Source of the DNA: Agmasoma carcini (nom. nud.)
Lineage: Eukaryota > Microsporidia > Thelohaniidae
DNA: 50,346 nt
Direction: 5' to 3'
Assembly (NCBI GenBank): GCA_029232285.1
Contig: JAOXFI010000053.1
Location: forward strand, 1-50,346
Shown here: positions 19,770 through 28,354 of the stretch, piece by piece
Numbering within the stretch: position 1 is the first letter of the stretch
Layout of the letters: each line of letters opens with the position of its first letter
The notes under the pieces: generated by a model
Told to the model about the DNA's origin: nothing
The model's database searches: none
What the model saw: only the letters and a program-made list of their open reading frames with translations
Position numbers and translations under genes: made by a program

Positions 19770-20640
19770 CTTTTTGATTTTAAACTTTAATTCATTATTA
19801 AATGACATAACCGCTTTTGTATTAACCCCATGAAATTGATTTATGAACTCATACATATGACATATCATTCCATGATTAAAATTATATTCAAATATTACCG
19901 CATAAGATTGATGTTCATCAGTCTATATGGTTGAATAAGAAGCCACTTAACCCATTATTATGAAAATTAGAGTAGTTTTCGTCCTATCAAGGAATTATAA
20001 CTGCAAATACTTTTTTTATGATCTGTTTAATTTCAGAAATGCAAAGAGCATCTGTTCATATTTAAAAATGTTCTCTCTCGATGACTCTAACACTTATAGT
20101 TTAGCATTGATTCATCAACTTGAACAATCCTATTAGACCTTTAAGAAGATCATTTGAGAAATCGGAATGATTCATCAATTTTTCAATTGCACTTATCACT
20201 TTAGAAATCAAATTGCGATACATACAGAAGATATTTAAAATACAAAATCTTAGATGCATAATTAAACTCTTTTTATTTAAAAATCTTAAAAATTTTAAAT
20301 TCTCACAGAAAAGTATTTATTGTGGTTTTCACAAGATCTACTCATACACTCCAAGCTTTCCCTTCTTTGTTTCTTTTATAAGAAACATGTTTACAAAATG
20401 GCTCGCATTTATTGCAAATGTAAAAACTATTAAAAATATGTTTAATTTGTGTTTATCGGTCTGGTACGTTTTTTTAATCATTGTAGGTAAATTATTAAAA
20501 AAAATAACAGGTCTGTTTTCACCCAATGAAAAAACAGATTTGATCCGTTTTTGCTGCAATTCTCTCTTTATCTTTTTGTAAGATTTGCCTGTCATAAGGC
20601 AAAATAAATGAAAAAATAAATTCATATTTTTAAATGATTT
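19770..20640 (-). pseudogene. Merlin (ISXO2-like) transposase relic, copy 4
   Basis: Read on the minus strand: an N-terminal zinc-ribbon-like region (KHVSYKRNKEGKLGVYE near 20390-20340), VQVDESMLNYK at about 20130-20095 with the first catalytic Asp, TDEHQSYAVIF near 19920 (second Asp), and FINQFHGVNTKAVMSFNNELK at 19852-19790 (HTQxxESxNNxxK). It belongs to a different Merlin subfamily from copy 3 (SFNN instead of W at the third motif). Its 5' end lies next to the inverted repeat at 20654-20698, which is probably its own terminus. Confidence 0.75.
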
Positions 20641-20653
20641 ATTAAGATATTAG

Positions 20654-20698
20654 ATGCTCCTATTGATTGAGACGCCGCCCATATAGATCGAGAATCCC
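20654..20698. repeat. right member of a distant inverted repeat pair
   Basis: Reverse complement matches 17132-17176. It borders the 5' end of Merlin copy 4. Confidence 0.75.
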
Positions 20699-20849
20699 TA
20701 TAAATATTATTATCCTTATGAGTAGATATTGATTTTTGAACAAAAATCTATTTAAAGAGGATAGAATGTTAATAAGATATAATTCTAGAAATAAAAATTT
20801 GACTAAGTCTTTAGTACAAGATATTCGGATCGAAGCTCAAATTTTTCTC

Positions 20850-21700
20850 TAAAAATAAATGAAATAGAAAATGATGACATTTATGTAAGATTTCGAGTTC
20901 ATAGAATTACATTTGTTGCTGAGTTGGACACATGAAATATTATACTTATGTGTCGAGTATAAAAGTGGTTAATAAAATTAACACAATGGTATATTTTTAG
21001 ATATGAACTTAGCGTGGTTACAGAAATCTATACGTTAATAATTGTAATCATGAAGTTGGTTAATTAGGATTCAAATCTCAATCAAACGTAACAAAAGTGG
21101 TTACGCATAGAAGTGTATCAAAAGGAATTGTGGAGAATTCAAAGCTTACACCCCTTTATGTAAAGATTTATTTTCTGTAGACTTAATATTATTATGAGAA
21201 AAACATAAAGTAATTATTCGGTATTGCAAGTAAGGTGGGCTGATAAGTACAGTCATAGGGTGTGATGGTATGGGATTAAATACAGTAAAAAGAATAGTTC
21301 AAAATTTTGTTCAAATCTTACCAAACTTATATTTCAGTTATAGTAGACTCAAAGGTATAAACAAAACAGTTCAAGCAATGACGAATTTGAATTAAAGTAT
21401 CATCGTGGAAAAGTTCCATTTAACAGGTCGGATATATTGTATATAATTGAGTTTAAAAAGGTCATATACAAGCACATTTGCAAAGGTTATTCTACCAATA
21501 ATATCTGAGCAAATAGTATAATACATCCCGATGAAGCATCAATATATAAAAAACTAAGTAAAATATGTTATAAAAATACCGAAATTCATACTTAAAATGT
21601 TGAAATTTTCTATAATTTATTAAATAAGAAGAGGGGTAAGAACAAGCACCAGATGGCAGTTTATCAAAGAATTTTACTTTGTGTGTAATAATAGCCATTC
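20850..21700 (+). pseudogene. Merlin (ISXO2-like) transposase relic, copy 5
   Basis: Plus-strand pieces in order: GCDGMGLNTVKRIVQNFV near 21260-21320, IVDSK near 21345 (first Asp motif, eroded), ELKYHRGKVPFNRSDILYII near 21385-21445, SIIHPDEASIYKKLS at about 21515-21560 (SDEW region changed to PDEA), and NTEIHT-stop-NVEIFYNLL with KKRGKNKHQMAVYQ up to about 21675. A single TAA replaces the Gln of HTQ in the last part. The C-terminal half is otherwise in one frame with one further stop, so this is among the less decayed copies. Confidence 0.75.
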
Positions 21701-22274
21701 TATTATTAAAAAATTATATAAAAGATATCAAACCCCAGATTCACCCAGAAATTAAACTTTGATCCGTTTATTAATATTTATTTAAAATATTTTCCAAATC
21801 ATCAAAAACTAATCATTTTTGGGTCTAAGAGTTTCCACAGTATACAATTTTAATTAACAGCATTATAATGTTATAACATTTTATTAACCAATTGTGTTGA
21901 TATCAATCTATTCTTAAAATAAATGAAAGCGCCTTTAAACAATATTTATAAATTAGTTGACAAAGTAAATAATTGCTTAAAATATCAATCAGTTATTATT
22001 ATTAACAACCAATTTATTAAAAAATAAACCTAATATTCTTATAACAAGGTTTATAAATCAATATTGTTATTCAATCAGATACATTAGATATCATACTTTA
22101 TCAATAGGAATAAAACCCCATTGATAAATTTAACCCAATTAAATATTTATAGGATAAATAACGTTATAAATTATAGTTTTTTAAAATTATGACAATACAA
22201 AGCATATTAAGTTAGTAAATAACAAAAAATCATAATAATTTTACAAAAATATTCGTAAAAAACCTTTTTTATTT
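21700..22274. other. AT-rich spacer, nothing recognised
   Basis: No gene, transposon motif or tandem repeat seen before the stop of the WD40 gene. Confidence 0.5.
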
Positions 22275-23189
22275 TTATTTAAAGCAAGCAGGTTCAAAAA
22301 TAGTTATACCATCCTGTGATGTGCAAATAACCTTATCCTCTTCAAAAACTATCTCTTTATACTGTGATTCTCCATCATGAACAAAGCTTAAGAATCTATG
22401 ATGCTCATTCTCTTCTTCTATTGTTGTATCCCAAATAATTAGCTCACTTTCAGATGATGATGAAAAAAATCTAGAATCTCTCCACTTAACACAAGCTATT
22501 GGTTTATCATGTACTTCAATGATTTCTTCTGTCTCGGCTTCCCCATTAGTGTCAAACAGTCTTATTACACCATTATCATCTCCAAATATTACCCTACCAT
22601 TCATAACATCAACTGAGTTAACATCACTGTCATTTTTATATTCATAAATCATGTTTCCATTAAGATCATGTATTCTGAAGAATGAATCATTAGATCCACT
22701 ATAAATCTTATCATCTGTTACTTTAAGACCATCAATACTGGCAGAAGCGACCTTAAATTGTTTAATAAGTGCCATATCTTCACTCAACACCATCACATCA
22801 CCATTTTTAGTACTTACATAGATACATTTATCATAAAAACTGAGACCATATCCAAAATCAGCCTTAAATTCTTTAATCTTCTTTAAATTAAAGTCATACT
22901 TGGCCAAACTCTTATCACTAAGACATAAAATAAATTCATCTATTAATATTTTGTTTATATATTCAGATTTTACTTTATTTTGTTTACAATTTTCCATGTT
23001 AATTTCTAAAAGATGTGATCTACCATTCTTTGGGTTAGTTCCGGCATAGATATAACCATTTTTAGAGGCGAGAGACTGTGATGGCCACTCCATATTGATG
23101 TGGTTAATCATAATATAAGGATTTTCTTCACTAATTTCATCCTCATTTTCAACAAAACTTACTTCACTTGACTCTTTCTCTTCTGACAT
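22275..23189 (-). CDS. RRB1: WD40 protein, Rrb1/GRWD1-like ribosome-assembly chaperone
   Basis: From the ATG at 23189 the product is 304 residues. After an acidic N-terminus comes HINMEWPSQSLA, resembling the WPCLSFD-type motif of Rrb1/GRWD1. Degenerate WD blades follow (SGSNDSFFRIHDLNG, FGDDNGVIRLFDTNG, HDKPIACVKWRDSRF, SSSSESELIIWD). The end, LSFVHDGESQYKEIVF ... TSQDGITIF, matches the Rrb1 C-terminal LLFxHxGxxxIKELxW...STxxDGxxxF. Rrb1 binds ribosomal protein uL3 during 60S assembly in the nucleus. It is shorter than yeast Rrb1, as is usual for microsporidian proteins. The upstream in-frame ATG is rejected because the inner one follows AAATTTATTAAAAATTTT. Confidence 0.65.
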   Translation of the reverse strand: MSEEKESSEVSFVENEDEISEENPYIMINHINMEWPSQSLASKNGYIYAGTNPKNGRSHLLEINMENCKQNKVKSEYINKILIDEFILCLSDKSLAKYDFNLKKIKEFKADFGYGLSFYDKCIYVSTKNGDVMVLSEDMALIKQFKVASASIDGLKVTDDKIYSGSNDSFFRIHDLNGNMIYEYKNDSDVNSVDVMNGRVIFGDDNGVIRLFDTNGEAETEEIIEVHDKPIACVKWRDSRFFSSSSESELIIWDTTIEEENEHHRFLSFVHDGESQYKEIVFEEDKVICTSQDGITIFEPACFK

Positions 23190-23637
23190 AAAATTTTTAA
23201 TAAATTTTATTTTATACAAAAATTTTATACTTTTGTGTGTATAATAATTATTTTATATATGCTATGTTGGTTTTAAATATATTTTATGGTCTTATGTGTA
23301 CTATTGTTGATTCATATACTATTTATAAATTTTATTAAATAAAAATACCAAAATATATAATTAATATTTATTATTGAATCATTACGATGTTAAAATTGAT
23401 CAAAAAATATATTTAAGCCTGTGTTTGAAAGACAAGATAAAAACCACGTTATATATTATTATAAGCAATGGCTTTTAATTTATAAATAAAACCAAATAAT
23501 AAAATAGTAATTAAAATATATATTTTTGATATATATCACATTTAAACAACATTTCTAATACAATCACCCATAAATCAATTTTTAAACAAAATATTACTAT
23601 AAAATAATTCCGTAAAATTTGTTTAATTATTCCTTTT
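23190..23637. other. AT-rich spacer
   Basis: No gene or clear repeat. It contains the start region of the Rrb1-like gene and the 3' end of AGM1. Confidence 0.5.
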
Positions 23638-25212
23638 CTATTGAAAATAATCAATTTCAGGATGAATCCCAACACCACAGCAATTGTCATAGATCAACTG
23701 TGCTACCTTCAATGCCAATGAATCACACTGATCCATATTCGTCTTACATTCAGCTGTCACTCGTATTACATCACTTTCAGTACCACTCAAACGTATCAAT
23801 GTCCTACCTTGCATCCTATCAGATATTGTGTCAATTTCATTCTGTAGCAGTGGCATATTAGAAATCTTATACTTACAATCAACTTCTATCATATTCCTGT
23901 CCTTCACATGTACCTTCAAATGCCTAGAACAATACTCATCAAATAATAAAAAATTATTTTTGTGCTTAATTAAACATTTAAATATTAAAAAATTGGAAAA
24001 ACCATCACCAACATGCCTTCCAAACATTGATGAAAGTACGTTTAGAATGTGAATGTTCTTTGAATTCTGTCTTATTGGCTCTCTAATTATTTTTAGAAAA
24101 TTCTCAGAGAAATATACAGAGCCATGTCCAGATAACTCAAAAAATACGCCAACATCAAAGTTTTTGGCATTTTTGCTAAAATTTTTAATTCCGTTCGGAC
24201 TTAAAACCATACTGAATCGACTTTCAAGAAACTTAACAGCGCCCAAATTAGTTAAAAGACTATAAACAACACCAAAACTGCATTCAATCTCCTCCTCATC
24301 AATTATTTTCTTTAAATACGTAGCTATAAAGGCTGCTTGGTAATCACCAGTGAAAACATTAAAATCTCTATTGTAAAGCACCATCATATCAGCATCACCA
24401 CTAAAGGAAGCAATTAACGAAGCATTCTTAAAAGGTAACCTGCATCTTCCCTTATCATGAATTACTTTATAAGCCCCACAGTTCTTATTTAAAATACCAT
24501 TTGGATGATTAACTATTTCAGAACAAAAATCTGGTACTTTTGATGAAAAATCAGTGATAAGTCTTTCTATTACACCATTACCCGAATCAACATTTATTTT
24601 TATGTTGTTGCCTGTGAGTTTTCTTAGTTTTAGATATCCTTGTAGCCTTTTTTCAGAGTATAAAGACTTATCGACTAGTTTATTTTCAAAGTTAGATTCT
24701 CTTACTAATAAAAATAATTCTGATGTTATTGTTAGACCATATTCAAAAACGTTACATCTATAGGCTTCAAGGGTGGTTGTGATGTTTTTGATGAGGTCAA
24801 TACAGTTGTTTCGAGTGTCATGTCCGATTACGACATTGCCTTTTATACGCTCATCCTTTTTTGAAAGTATATCGTGTTTTCTAAATGTTTTGTCAATAAT
24901 ATTGTCAAATTCGTGATTCTCGCAATTGACCAAATCGTTAGCGCTTATTTCCCATTTATTTTCCAACATAGAGCCGTTATAGTCGATGAATTTGATGCCG
25001 TTATAGTTTACCGAGCAATGACTGCCTGTTACCATGATTCCGATATATTTACCTGCAAGTGTGGCACTTCTTATGTAAGCGATGAGACTTCCTCTACAAA
25101 CTACTTTATTAAGGTCGTTAGTGTTTAATCTGTAGCCTGATGTTCCATAGTATATATATTTGGAGGGTTTATGAAGGTTTGGATTAAGTTCTAAGTTTTT
25201 AATTTGCTTCAT
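23638..25212 (-). CDS. AGM1: phosphoacetylglucosamine mutase
   Basis: The 524-residue product interconverts GlcNAc-6-P and GlcNAc-1-P, a step towards UDP-GlcNAc for spore-wall chitin and GPI anchors. Visible motifs: YYGTSGYR at the N-terminus; VTGSHCSVNYNGIK, the active-site loop with the phosphoserine (TASHNP in relatives); SFSGDADMMVLYN, the metal loop; and LSGTESDVIRV, the phosphate-binding loop. The metal loop differs from the usual DGDADR: the first Asp is Ser and the Arg is Met, so metal binding may be altered. The length is normal for AGM1. The ATG at 25212 follows AAATTTTTAGTAAAATTTCAACC; a TTG or ATG further upstream is less likely. Confidence 0.88.
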   Translation of the reverse strand: MKQIKNLELNPNLHKPSKYIYYGTSGYRLNTNDLNKVVCRGSLIAYIRSATLAGKYIGIMVTGSHCSVNYNGIKFIDYNGSMLENKWEISANDLVNCENHEFDNIIDKTFRKHDILSKKDERIKGNVVIGHDTRNNCIDLIKNITTTLEAYRCNVFEYGLTITSELFLLVRESNFENKLVDKSLYSEKRLQGYLKLRKLTGNNIKINVDSGNGVIERLITDFSSKVPDFCSEIVNHPNGILNKNCGAYKVIHDKGRCRLPFKNASLIASFSGDADMMVLYNRDFNVFTGDYQAAFIATYLKKIIDEEEIECSFGVVYSLLTNLGAVKFLESRFSMVLSPNGIKNFSKNAKNFDVGVFFELSGHGSVYFSENFLKIIREPIRQNSKNIHILNVLSSMFGRHVGDGFSNFLIFKCLIKHKNNFLLFDEYCSRHLKVHVKDRNMIEVDCKYKISNMPLLQNEIDTISDRMQGRTLIRLSGTESDVIRVTAECKTNMDQCDSLALKVAQLIYDNCCGVGIHPEIDYFQ

Positions 25213-25725
25213 GGTTGAAATTTTACTAAAAATTTTAAAATTGAAATATTTATTAATCAAGAACAGTATAATTGAAAATAATTTTAAAATATTTTTTAAA
25301 ATTTATTAATAAAAAAATAATTAAAAATGTATTAAATAAGTTTTATAAATAAAATAAACACAGTAAACGAATACTTTTATTTAAATAATCTTTATATTTA
25401 AAATATTAATAATTAAATTTAAGCAATATCAACCCCAATAATTGATCCATAATTTATTTAGTGATAATTTTTTTACTGATGATTTTTAATATTTGGAATT
25501 GACGTCAAATAAAAAAATTTTTAAATATCAAAAATCTTGTCATAAATTCAATGACATGTTAGAAGAGATATATGTTCAATTTATACTATATAAGTATATT
25601 AGAACTGATTAAGACTATTTTTTACATATTATGAGACATTTAATGTTGATTTTTTCTCTATAAAATTAAATAATTACAATCATTTCCATTTTCTATTATA
25701 AAATAAATTATTTTAATGTTTTTAT
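25213..25725. other. AT-rich spacer, nothing recognised
   Basis: No open frame with known motifs and no tandem repeat. Confidence 0.5.
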
Positions 25726-26727
25726 TTATGACCATGGATTCTCATCAACCTCTTGATATATAGAATTTGGTTTTTGTTCTTTTTCTATAAAATTTTTAAA
25801 ATTTGATATAAACTCTTTTTTTTTGGATATCTCAGAGAAGCGAAGCTTAGAGAATTTTAATAGCTTGGACAGCTTTGACTGGTCTTTTTCGGTTATTTTG
25901 ATCTCATTGTTATTATCAATTAACATTAAAGTATTTTTCTTAAAGCTTGTCATGTTATCTAAATTAAATATTTTTATAAAGTTTTTCTCTATGTCACTCT
26001 CAGATAGCTTATGATACTTCTTTAGATCAATAATAAATATGTGATCTTTGGTCATCATAAGAAGACATGATGTAAAATCAACAAACATTGAACTCTTATA
26101 CATTATTTTAGACTTAAATATCTTATCTACATACTCATAGCTATTAATTGAACAAAAATAATTATTTTCAATATTAAGATCAATGTAATTATGAAAAAAT
26201 GTGTTATAAGTGTCAAAGAAGGCTTGAATAAGGCCTGATAATTGATTATGTAAGTTTATAATTGTTTGTTTGAAGTTATTAACAATTATTTCAATCTCCT
26301 CTTCATGATCAACACATACCTTATTTACTTCATTCAGATATATGTGCTTTATGTATTCATGTAAAAGAGGATCATTAAGCTTCTGGCTGCTCTTATAGGC
26401 ATTGTTTATGTCGCTAAAGAATACATTCAGCTTTCTATCGTAGTCATGACGTCTTTCTTCTAATAATTTAACGAAGTCTTTCATTTTTAATAAAATTTTC
26501 GTTTCTACAGAATTTCCAAAAGTTTCAAATGTTTTAGCGAATTCTTGAGATTGTTGTATAATTGATTTGACGTATTGCCATGAAGCTGGTTTTGGGTTTG
26601 AATAGTTCCCTTTTATAATTTGTGCTAGTTTATCTTGCATAGTAACAAAATTTTCTATATAATTCAATACGTATGTGGCCTGACCATATAAATTTTCATA
26701 TTCATCATCCACAGCTAATAAAAACAT
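25726..26727 (-). CDS. helical BAR-like plus PH-like protein
   Basis: The 333-residue product has an N-terminal ~200 residues of long amphipathic helices, including FETFGNSVETKILLKMKDFV and EERRHDYDRKLNVFFSDINN. These resemble BAR domains of the Sip3/ACAP type, with the recurrent RRxYDR pattern. A segment that alternates strands follows (SSMFVDFTSCLLMMTKDHIFI ... FKKNTLMLIDNNNEIKI) and ends in a helix before the C-terminus, as in a PH domain. I infer a membrane-curvature or Arf/lipid-binding role. The call rests on overall pattern, with no catalytic or ArfGAP zinc motif visible. The inner ATG at 26727 is preferred because AAATTTCTAAATGTTAAAAC precedes it. Confidence 0.4.
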   Translation of the reverse strand: MFLLAVDDEYENLYGQATYVLNYIENFVTMQDKLAQIIKGNYSNPKPASWQYVKSIIQQSQEFAKTFETFGNSVETKILLKMKDFVKLLEERRHDYDRKLNVFFSDINNAYKSSQKLNDPLLHEYIKHIYLNEVNKVCVDHEEEIEIIVNNFKQTIINLHNQLSGLIQAFFDTYNTFFHNYIDLNIENNYFCSINSYEYVDKIFKSKIMYKSSMFVDFTSCLLMMTKDHIFIIDLKKYHKLSESDIEKNFIKIFNLDNMTSFKKNTLMLIDNNNEIKITEKDQSKLSKLLKFSKLRFSEISKKKEFISNFKNFIEKEQKPNSIYQEVDENPWS

Positions 26728-26835
26728 TGTTTTAACATTTAGAAATTTATTTATAATATGAAACAATGTGTCATGAATTTATTCACTTAAAATAGAGATT
26801 GATTTTAATAGTAATTTAGTATATGTTGTTGTACT

Positions 26836-27022
26836 TTAGACTAAAGGGGTTTTAGTTAGACTAAAAGGGTGTATATTAGACTAAAAGGTTGTATATTAGA
26901 TTTAAGGGGTTTATATTAGACTGAAAGGTTGTATATTAGAATAAGGGGTGTATATTAGACCAAAAGGTTGTATATTAGATTGAAGGGTTGCATAATAGAC
27001 TGAAAGGTTGTATATATGACTA
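26836..27022. repeat. minisatellite, ~21-bp unit (GGTTGTATATTAGACTAAAA)
   Basis: About eight copies of a TTGTATATTAGACTAAAAGG unit fill the divergent gap between the BAR/PH-like gene and Kae1. Copies vary by a few bases (GTGTATATTAGA, GTATATTAGATT). Confidence 0.9.
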
Positions 27023-27069
27023 ATAACAGTCAAATATAAAACCAACTAATTTTGCTTTATTAAATACTT

Positions 27070-27087
27070 TTTTTATAAAATTTTTAT
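27070..27087 (+). promoter_or_regulatory. AAATTT start-site motif of Kae1
   Basis: TATAAAATTTTTAT lies immediately before the ATG, the most common arrangement among genes of this window. Confidence 0.6.
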
Positions 27088-28077
27088 ATGTACATTCTTG
27101 GATTAGAAGGAAGTGCTAACAAACTTGGTGTTGGCATCATGAAAGACGACATTGTATTATCTAATAAGAGAAAAACATACACACCTCCTAATGGAGAAGG
27201 TTTTATACCAAAACAAACTGCAAATCATCACAAAAATAATATTATCAACTTAATAACTGAATCTCTAGAAGAAGCTGCCATAAAAATAACTGATATTGAT
27301 CTAATTTGCTATACAAAAGGGCCAGGAATGTATCAACCATTATGTGTTGTTATGATAGTGGCCAGAACACTCTCCATAAAGCATCAAATTCCATTAATAC
27401 CAGTCAATCACTGCGTAGCACATATAGAAATGGGAAGGTTTATAACTAATGCAGTAAATCCTGTAATATTGTATGCTTCAGGCTGTAATACTCAAATTAT
27501 TGCCTACAACAACAATAAATATAAAATATTTGGTGAGACTTTGGATGTCGCTGTTGGAAATTTGCTTGATAAATGTGCTAGAATTCTAAATTTAGACAAT
27601 TTTCCATCCCCTGGGTTTTCTATAGAGAAAAAGGCACGTGAAGGATCAAAATATATAATTCTTCCTTATTGTATTAAAGGAATGGAAATGTCATTTTCTG
27701 GTATTTATCAACAAGTAACTACTTTAGTTGGTAAACATTCAGTAGAGGACATTTGTTATTCACTTCAAGAGACGATATTTAGTATGCTAGTGGAAGGGAT
27801 GGAGAGATGTCTTAGCTTTGTTAACTCAAATGAAGTTTTAATGGTTGGTGGTGTTGGTTGTAATCTAAGGTTACAAGAAATGATGAAAATCATGTTAGAA
27901 GAGAGGGGTGGTAAGTTATATGCGACAGATGAGAAATATTGTATTGATAATGGGTTGATGATAGCTAGGACTGGTTATTTAATGTATAAAAGTGGACATA
28001 GGTATGATCTTAAGGACTGTGATATAACTCAAAGGTTTAGAACAGATACAGTTTTTGTTGATTGGAGAAATAAATGA
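27088..28077 (+). CDS. KAE1: KEOPS complex ATPase-like subunit Kae1 (t6A37 tRNA modification)
   Basis: The 329-residue product is full length for Kae1/OSGEP and transfers the threonylcarbamoyl group onto A37 of ANN-decoding tRNAs. Motifs: MYILGLEGSANKLGVGI (N-terminal phosphate loop), GEGFIPKQTANHH, CYTKGPGMYQPL, VNHCVAHIEMGR with the two metal-binding histidines, YASGCNTQII, EMSFSGIYQQV, VGGVGCN, DNGLMIARTG and the family-typical end RTDTVFVDWR. One deviation: the usual SGGNTQ is SGCNTQ. It is divergent from the BAR/PH-like gene and its end faces the Polo kinase gene. Confidence 0.95.
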   Translation: MYILGLEGSANKLGVGIMKDDIVLSNKRKTYTPPNGEGFIPKQTANHHKNNIINLITESLEEAAIKITDIDLICYTKGPGMYQPLCVVMIVARTLSIKHQIPLIPVNHCVAHIEMGRFITNAVNPVILYASGCNTQIIAYNNNKYKIFGETLDVAVGNLLDKCARILNLDNFPSPGFSIEKKAREGSKYIILPYCIKGMEMSFSGIYQQVTTLVGKHSVEDICYSLQETIFSMLVEGMERCLSFVNSNEVLMVGGVGCNLRLQEMMKIMLEERGGKLYATDEKYCIDNGLMIARTGYLMYKSGHRYDLKDCDITQRFRTDTVFVDWRNK

Positions 28078-28110
28078 TTTTATAATAAAATTTTGTATTA
28101 ATAAAGTATT

Positions 28111-28221
28111 ATGATGCATATTGTGATATTTACATTGTCAGGTACGAACAAGCAAGCTTTTTTGAGACCCACAAGTATAAAAAGTGATTTTTTCATTACT
28201 AATGGTAGGTTATCAGTATAG
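28111..28221 (+). CDS. possible 36-residue ORF, doubtful
   Basis: An ATG-to-TAG frame (MMHIVIFTLSGTNKQAFLRP and 16 more residues) lies 33 bp after the Kae1 stop and is preceded by AAAATTTTGTATTAATAAAG. Its base use is slightly less AT-rich than the flanks. No family is recognised. It could equally be the Kae1 3' untranslated region. Confidence 0.2.
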   Translation: MMHIVIFTLSGTNKQAFLRPTSIKSDFFITNGRLSV

Positions 28222-28354
28222 ATTAAATAAAAAAATGAAATCAAGTTCATATACACAAAATATTATTGAGACTTGACACACCATCATACCACTACAACAT
28301 ATATTAAACTAACTAACATATAATATTCATAAATTAAACAAATATATTTATTAT

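Noticed and set aside
20338..20625. 95-codon minus-strand frame as an independent gene
   Set aside because: It coincides with the N-terminal part of Merlin copy 4 and continues into that relic through frameshifts.
21492..21698. 68-codon minus-strand frame
   Set aside because: Antisense to the best-preserved part of Merlin copy 5.
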